DNA of 64,000 bases, taken from Scatophagus argus. Its lineage: Eukaryota; Chordata; Actinopteri; Scatophagidae. Positions 11,701-20,700 of the stretch are shown in pieces. How positions within the stretch are numbered: position 1 is the first letter of the stretch; each line of letters starts with the position of its first letter. The stretch spans positions 23,224,818 to 23,288,817 of the forward strand of contig NC_058506.1 of assembly GCF_020382885.2 (NCBI RefSeq), given 5' to 3'. Both the position numbers and the translations under genes were made by a program. The notes under the pieces are model-generated. The model did not search any database, was not told the origin of the DNA, and was given only the letters and a program-made list of their open reading frames with translations.

Positions 11701-14700
11701 AGATGGATAACATGAACTGTTAAACAGATGCACCGAGGTTCTAACATGGTGGTCTGCACCCAGGCTTCCCTTTTGTAGATGTTGGCTCCTGATTAATGTT
11801 CATCGGCATATTTAGACAAAAATGGGAGCCAAGCCTGGAGGTGAAGCTCATTTATCAGTGGATCTACATTCCAGCCCTGACAGATGGCTGCTGAATAAAT
11901 GAGTTTCCTTGGCAGCATATTTGGCTCTTCTTGGCTAATGTACAACAAATCCAGCTTCATCACACAACTGTATTTACAGTCTCAAAATTCATTCTTAATG
12001 TTGAGATAATTTGTTCCTGATAGACAACACTCATCTTGTAGATACTAAATGGCTGTTGGTCCTCTCTTCAGTCTTATTACATTGTTGTGTTTGTTACAGT
12101 TGAATTCATCACACAGTCAGACAAAATGAACAAAAACAAGTCAATGATAGCAGCTGTGCTATATGTTAAACATCGAGCTTCAGTTTAATCTGTTTCAGTC
12201 CGTTGACAAGCATTGGCTCCTCTAACCACAAACATTTTTTCAAAGAAATGAAGTAATGAATGCCAGCAGGTTGCTTAACACACTCTTCTATCTGATATGA
12301 AATGCACACCAACACACCCAGCAGCCAAAGTAATCAGCAGAGTCCAGAGTCTTGTTTAACAACTCACTGAAGCCAAACTTCAGAGTTACTTTCGATTTCA
12401 AAATCACTTCATGACAGAGATGTTTACCAAAGTCTTTAAAACTGAAATCTACCAAGACTAATACTGCTAACAACTACTACAAAGGTCAGTAGGCAATGAG
12501 ATTTACTCAGTTTTTTGGCACAGTTTCAATCATAAAATTATTTTACAAAATAAAAGCAAGAAAACCACATTCAGTCTTGTGAGATATGCCAGACTTGTGG
12601 AATTCAGATAATCTCTTTGTCAGTCTGAAAATGTCAGTAAAGTGTAGCAGCAGTCGTGGTTGTGATCATAATGTAAAGGCTGGAGAGTTCAGACAATTTT
12701 TAGGAGTTATCTCAACCTCTTTATCTCAGTATTTACAGACTCAGAACCACAGGTAAATACTGGTGACTCTTAGTTTTGTGCTGTTCAACACACGAACAAA
12801 CCAACCATCGTACATCCTGAGTTCAGTCTTTATACTGAATTGTGAGATAAAACAAACACAAGGCATCAGTAAGTGTTGGGTTGTCATCAGTTCACATCAT
12901 CAAAATCTCTAACATACTGAAACTTTAACATCCCTCCTGTGACAGGAAAACTCAATTATCTACTGTTTAAAAGTGAAAGTTTGGGTGCTTTTTATTACTC
13001 AGGGAGTCATTGTAGATATTAAGCAACCATTTAATGGATTGTTTTTCTGAACTTTCTGTAGCTTTCTTTTTGGGGACTGAGTCAAAACATACTGAAACAC
13101 TGTTTTTATTGTCTGGCTGGATATTTCCTAACTAAATAACTTTAATAAAAAACAATCTGTTATATTACTCAGATTTAATTGAAAAACATACATGATGTCA
13201 ATTTTGACACACATTCCTGCATAAGATGGCTTTTTACTGATTTTACTCTTGAACGTTCCCAAACAAAAACAGAAGACAATTTTTTAATTGGTTTAGCCTA
13301 ACATGCCATTTTCTCCTGTTCACTTTCAACCATAAAAGAAAAGCTGATAAGCTGTCAGATGTTTGTTTAACTGAAGCAGTAAACACATAAAGATTCCATA
13401 GGTTAGGGTGATGGTGATTGGTGTTGGTGTAAGAATATCAGGCTAATCCAGCAGTGTTTATTACATATATTATTACATTTACAATGTCAAGTAATTAGTT
13501 ACCATCAGCTGGGTCGACAATGTTGTAACTAACACAAAAGAGTGTAATCTGCGACTCTAAATATCCCTGCAAAGCTGCATGTTCAGCCTTTGTAAAATAA
13601 ATCCACAAATCCAGTGCTGAACGTCCTCTGTGGTTATTCTTTTATCTACGTTGATAACAGTTCACATTGTTAGCATGACTGGACTGATGTTATCCATCCA
13701 CTAGCAATCCCATCATGCCTTAGATTGTGTCTGTTGACCAATCAGAGGCTGTATTTGATTAGGGTATACAATGTCAACCCCCACTGGATTTGTAATTAAC
13801 TGCAATTCCCATATTTGTAATAATGTTTCATTTTTGTAAGGACACTGCTATCTTTAGGTCAGTCAGGAATGTTTCTACTCACCTCTTTGGGCATGTTTCT
13901 GGGGAAGAAGAGGTAAGGTAATGCAGTGAGGAAGAGGAGACAGGATGCCACCAGGAAGCCAAGCCACCAGGCTCCCACCCAGCGCAGATCCTTTGGGTCC
14001 AGTTTAATCTGGTCTGGAACAATAAAAGAACACAAGTCAGTGGGTTATTACAGGGCAAGGAAACTGTGTGGAAGTTTGACTTTTCACAGTCTGCCCATCA
14101 TTACCTCAATATACCGACAGTATGAAATATTGCTGGAACCCTATGCAGAGGGTGAACTGATAAATTCAGTAAACTTCTCTGAAAGAATACGTTTCTTTTT
14201 AGATATATGTTGACATAGGTTTTACTGATGATAACTCAACAAAACTATGAACCTCCTCTCGGGGGTGTTATGGAACATCTGGGGTGGAGGTCTCTGATCC
14301 CCAAAACCCTTCATGACAGCTTTAGGAGCCTGAAGAAGTAGACGTAGAGTTGGGCGATGTGCCTGAGCAGGATGAATTTAAATGTGTTGGATTAAAAGAA
14401 ACTGTGATGAAATCACAGATTTTGTTCATCCCATTTAATCTGCATTTATTTCATTCGGTTTATTTTTTTCAAATTAAATCTAATCATGTCAACTGATTCC
14501 TCCTGTGTGTAGTTTAGGCAAATAAAGTTTGTTTGATTGATAACCTAAACCTAACTGAAAGCAGGGCTTCACAACTTTTATTTTTTGTTTCTTCTTGTAC
14601 CAGAGCTAAAGCTGAACATCCATTTCCTTTCCTTTGATTTGGACCTCACTGATGAGTACATGAGATGAAGCTGATGAAACATTTCAGTGTTGCTAACTAA

Positions 14701-17700
14701 TAAAAACTTCAAGATGAGTTTGAGTTAAACTACAACTAATGATCATTGTCATTCCTCATTAATCTGGTAATGATGTTATTGGTTCATGAGTTCAGTGGTT
14801 GGTTTATTAAAAGTCAGAAAGTGCTATAAAGTCTAATTGCTTGCTTTGTCCCCTATCTACATGAAAGGGGAGACTCTGGAAAAAAATATAAATCTGAACA
14901 TCTATGAGGTCTTCTGGACATGTGCAGAAAAACAGTTAAGCTGTTTGTCAGTCACAAGACATCAGGAACAATAAAATATAGTTTTATGCGGAGAACCAAG
15001 AGCATCCAAATCACAGTAGCTACTGCTACTTCTGCTGCTATTACTACTGCTACTTGAGGCCGGCTCTATGCAGGGGCAAGAGGCGGCAACGCCCCCTCAA
15101 ATAAATGTCTTGCCCCCTCAAATCAAAATGTTAGAAGTTGAAAAAACAACATTTTAATATCTTCACAAAATGAATATATTACAAGTTGACAAAATATCTA
15201 CAATAGTGGAGAAATCCGCCGAAAAATGGACACGATGTCCCTCGTTTCCTCTCTCCCTTAAGTAGCTGATGTACTTCCTTAGAAGTATTTTAAATGCTCG
15301 AAAGACATCCAAACAAACATCAACTTACTGTGGCCAGTCATGTTTTCCGAGGTTGCACAGTGAAACACTTTTACCTCGGAAGATTTTTCCAAGTTCCGAG
15401 TGTAAATGAACGCAGCAGAAGCAGCAGCGTTTTCTCAGCCACACCAGGCTGTAGTTCTGCACTGTTTTGTTTCATATAATCACAGCGGTTATTACAAAGC
15501 CAGCTTACTTATTTTCCTCTCCAGCTTCCGGCAGCTCACAAAGAGAAAGTTAATGCTGTGTAATGCATCTGTTTTTCAGAGCTTTTAAAAAGCGCAGTGC
15601 TGCTCCTGCCTGTATTGATAGTAGAGGCAACGATGCTGCTGCTAGCACATCAGAGACAGCAGCTAGCATAACTGCTACTTGAGCATCAGCAAGCGCTGCT
15701 TCTCCAGTACCTTCCCCAACAAGTGCTGCCCTGAAGCAGCCTGCTCAGCTGCCAGATGACTTAAATCACCATCTCAGCCAACACTGGGTAGTTACCCAAA
15801 GCGTACATTTGGTACAACATTAAGATCATTTAATCCTGCCTGGTACTGCACACGACCAGGGCAAAGCAGGAGCTTAGTCTTCAGGTGGGACACCCAGGTT
15901 GGACAGGTCTGGAGGTAGAGGCCTGACAAAGTGCAGTCCACTTCTCCAGGTTGGGATTGGACACATAGCTAACAACCCAATTCAATGAAGAAAACACAGT
16001 TAGTATAAACACAGGGGAAACAAAGTGCTGGAGGATGACGTTCTTCACATTTCTGAGTGCCCCCTCATATGCCTGCCTAGAACCAGTCCTGCTGCTACTG
16101 CTACTACTGCTACTACTACTACTCCTGCTACTAGTAATTATAGTAAAAACTAGTAAAAATTAAATGAAAGTTGAAATTTCAATTTTGAACTTTGAAGAAC
16201 ACAACATTGTACTTAAAATAAAAATAAGTGTGGGATAAGTTTTTTTCAGTTTAAATATAAATACAAATTTTATTCAGTTCAGACTTCAGGTCAGGGTTAG
16301 GCTTAAGGTTATTGCCCCTACTGTCCCATGTAAATGATTGATAGGAACAAAAATCTTTTGGTGAATTGCAGTACAGTAATTTTACTATGCAGAACACAGG
16401 AGTTGCTGGAGTATCCCTGCCTCGATCAGTCAGTTTGTGTTATTGTGAGACTTTCAGTGGTGGAAGCAGTGCTGGGCTGAGGGAGTGGAAACCTTTCAAC
16501 TACTGAATCAGTCATCAGACGGCATGCAAGTCAGTTATGTGTGTTATTTATTGGCAGCTCTATGCTTTGTTTTTATCCTGAAAAAAATGACCAATATTAA
16601 TCCCACCCACACACAGGCATTCATCTCCTTCTTTTTTAAATGAAGAGTTCAGATCGAGTTTAGCTGTACTCTAGCTGTTTAGCAACATTTCAGTCCAGCT
16701 GCGAGTTATCAGGTGTGTCTCCTCACCTCTGGAAATCTTATCAAAGTCAACATAAAAGCGCAGCATGAAGGAGCCGGTGATGAAACCAAACGCTGGGCCG
16801 ATGGAGGTCACAGCGAGGAGGATGCCTGAAAATCAAGAAAATCTCATTAACCTTTCATTCTTTTCTGTCTGCTTGCAAGGCTTATTTTAGCTGGATCCAT
16901 GACTAGCCTTGTAATTTCGAAAGAGAAATGGTTGTATGACCCAAGCACAGTCTAACTGGGTTCTGCAGGGTTCTGCCTGCAAAGTGCCAGTCAGTGTTTG
17001 TAATGCTGGAGGACCAATCAGGTTCTACCTCTGTGTTGTGTTACTTAACTGATGAAGAGAAGATCACAAACCCTCGCAATTACAAAAATTGCAAATCAAA
17101 TTGTTATAGCTAGCTCATTTTTATTCTTGTTTGAACTGGGTGATAACCTGAATTTTTAACAACTATGATAACTTTTGATTGTGAATAACGGTACTCAAGC
17201 TTATAAAAGAATTAAAGTCATTGTTAGCAAGTCAGCTCATGACCAAAATTTTAATATTTAAAAAGTTGAGATTAAATCTGTTTCTCCATTCCCAGTTACT
17301 TAACTTTTCACTAATCTTTGTGAACGTTTGTGTCTGCTCTGTTTGTAATGTGTTGTTATGTGTTGTGAGCAGCACCAGAAGTGAAGAGTATGCAAAAGAT
17401 GAACAGCAGCAAACAGGAAAGTTTATAAAATTTAAAAAAAAACATTCTGTCAGCTTTGATTTGACTCAGTGTTCTGGTTGACTCAGTGTTCTCAGTTAAA
17501 ACATTTTGAAATTTTGTCTGCTCCCAAACACCATAAGTTAATTCAATAATTAATATCTTGATTCATTGTGCTGACTTGTAAAAAAAATGTTTTCCAGAAA
17601 CTCCCAGATTTGTGTTCAGTCTAACCAGACAGATAATTATTATTATTATTATAGCTTCAAGCTCACAGTATATCAGGAGGTGTTACTGCCTATCAGGGAT

Positions 17701-20700
17701 TGATTGATCAGGGTCAGCCTCAGACTGAAACAGGTTTGTTTTATAAGCAGAGAACCTGTAGATGCCACAGGCCGTAGGTCAAATACAATAAGTCAAATGT
17801 TTTAAACTTAAAGTTGAACTAACAACACATCACCCAGTCACATCAGCTGCTTCTCGCTTGGTTTGATCCCTTTTTCACATTTTTTACACCGCTGTTAAAG
17901 AACTGTGGGAGGTTAAAGAAAGTGTAAGAATGTGAGGAGTCAAAAGTACAAGCCTGATCCAGAGTTGGTACATTAAAAAAACAGAATGAAGTCATTTGTC
18001 AATCTTTCTCAATTGCAATACAATGAAGATGATGCATTTAATGTTTGACCTCCTCAACTGATTTTTGCAAATATCTGCTTATGGTGAATTTGATACCAGC
18101 ATCACATTTCAAACCATCTGGGAGAGGGGACACCACAGCCTGGAAAGTTGTGGACTGCTTAGAAGAGCACCTGTCCGGAACATTACACGGGTAAACAAGT
18201 TCATTGGTAACAGGTGACAGGATCATGATTGGGTATTTTGGGGATCTTGGGTCTCCCTGATTGCCTGGCCCCTCCCACCTCACTGGAGGATTGGCTCCAC
18301 CTGCTTGGATATAAGCTGGGTGGTTTCAAGATGGCTTCTTCTTGCTCCCTCCTGGGGGCTGTTGCCTTTCAAACACCCAAGCTTGTTTTGTTTGATTTTG
18401 ATTGTGTCTCTGAAATGGTTGTTGCATGGACCCCCTTATGCTCCTGAACCAGCTGGGCCTAACACTTTGAAAGGAGTATCATTGAAAGGCTCATCACTGT
18501 GTCTGCAAATGATGATGAATAAAATTCAAATACTGACATCTCTGAACACATCTGAGATAGACTGAATGTATTCTGAAGAGTCCACATTCCAGATTGTTTT
18601 TAGAAATCATGACAGCTGTGTCCCCCAGGCTAAAGAGTAAAAAGAACTGCCAGGCTGTTGCCAACATTCAAAGCTGTGATCTGTAATGATATGGGGGTGT
18701 GTTAGTGCCCGTGGCATGGGTAACTTGCACATTTGCAAAGGTACCATTAATGCTGAAAGGCATACACAGGTTTGAGTGCAGCATGTGCTGCTATCAGATG
18801 ATGTCTTTTTCCCAGCTTTTTCCCACTGTGTTACAACAGTGTGACTTCACAGTAAAAGAATTCAGGTACCAGACTGAACCAGCTGCAGTCCAGACCTGTC
18901 TCCCACTGAAAATGTGTGGAGCTTTATAAAACACAAAATATGACAGCAAACACCCTGCACTGGACAAATGAAGTCATACATCAAGCAAGAATTAAAGAAT
19001 TTTACTTTAATTACTGTTGGAATTTGAAAGTGAACTACTTGGCTCCCAAACACTTATCGAGCTTCAAGTCACAGCTGTCTAATGTTGTTGAATACAAGCA
19101 GGAGGTGAGACAGGAGAAATTCACTATCTGTCTCCAGTCTTGAAAGTTGTAAACACTGAACACACACAGTTTAGAGCAGGCATGTCAAATTGGTCCACAG
19201 GAGGGCCGGTGTGGCTGCAGGTTTTTGTGCCAACCAACCAGAGCACACCGTTTGACCAATCAACTGTCTGAAGACAGAGATCAGTTGATTAAATGAGTCA
19301 AGTCTGGTGTGCTGCTACTTGGTTGGAAAGAAAACTCGCAGCCACACCGGCCCTCCTGTGGACCAGTTTGACATGCCTGGTTTAGAGTGTGGATCAGTGT
19401 AAACGCAACCACACACCACTCTGATGACCTCTTCTGTTACCATCAGCTGACTGCATTGAAACTAGAGGCTTATGAACTGTTCTGTTTGGGTTCTGTTAGC
19501 CCCTGACTGCACCAAGTTCTTGTGAGATTTTAACCACACAAATTAATTTGAACTCTTTATAAACAACAGGAACACGAGTGGATTTCATTTCTGAACTAAG
19601 ATGAAGATGATGGTTTTATCGTCTTCACAGTCTAACTTGTGCTGCTCCTTGTTAAATAACTCAATGGTTGAACTGATCAGGGATCAGACAACAGCTCCAT
19701 CACTTTTCTGTATGATTGCCTGTGTTGAAATCAATGGTAATTGATGTAACTGTAACTTTAATGACATTGACAGACTGTCAGCTAATTTAACGACTATTAC
19801 TTTATCAAAACATACAGAATTGGTATTTCCTCAGCAGGCGTACCGAGGTAGAGCGGTGAGTTCTTCTTGCTGGCATAGTCATCAATGTAGGAGATGCCGA
19901 AGGGCTGGATGGGGACGGCTCCGATACCCAGCAGCAGCTGACCCAACAGCAGCAGAGGGTACACCACCTGCTGGACAGGGTTCTCCAGCAGGTTGCAGCT
20001 CTGATTGGAGGATGATGTGGTGAGGAGGTTCTCTGATTGGCAGAGGCCAGAGCTGTTATCACTGGAAGCTGTTGGGAAAGAGACGGGAAGGTATGTTTCA
20101 GATCAAGTGCCCCCCAACATTTATATTTACATTTCTGGCTCATGTCCTACATTCAGAATCATAATCAGAATCACATTTATTTACCAAGTACGTGTGACCA
20201 TACAAGGAATTTGACTCCGGATTTTTCTCTCTCCTGTGCACCATACAAAATACAAAATAACAAATAATAATAATAATAATGATAAAAAATGAAAATAAAG
20301 TATTTACAAGAAGAAAAAACAAGATATAAATATAAATACATATGTACATGTACATCTCATGCCCCCATCACTCAGAGGTCATCACCGTGGTCTGTAACTT
20401 AATGAAGCTAAGACCAAGGAGATGCCACTGACCTTCAGACAGAAACCTCTGGCTCCTGCAGAGTGAGACATTTAAGGATCTGCGAACTGTCACTAATAAC
20501 TGAAGTCTGATGGGAGAAGGGTCAATAATACTTTTTTCATGAGACAAACAGTGCAGAAAACTCAGCAATAAAAACTGACAAATGCATTAATTTGTTCTAG
20601 CAGCTAATATTGTGTTAAACAGTCACTTCACTGTGCTGGAGTAATGCTTTTCTGTGATACACCTTACCCTAGACAACTACACTTGCCAATCAATTGTCCT

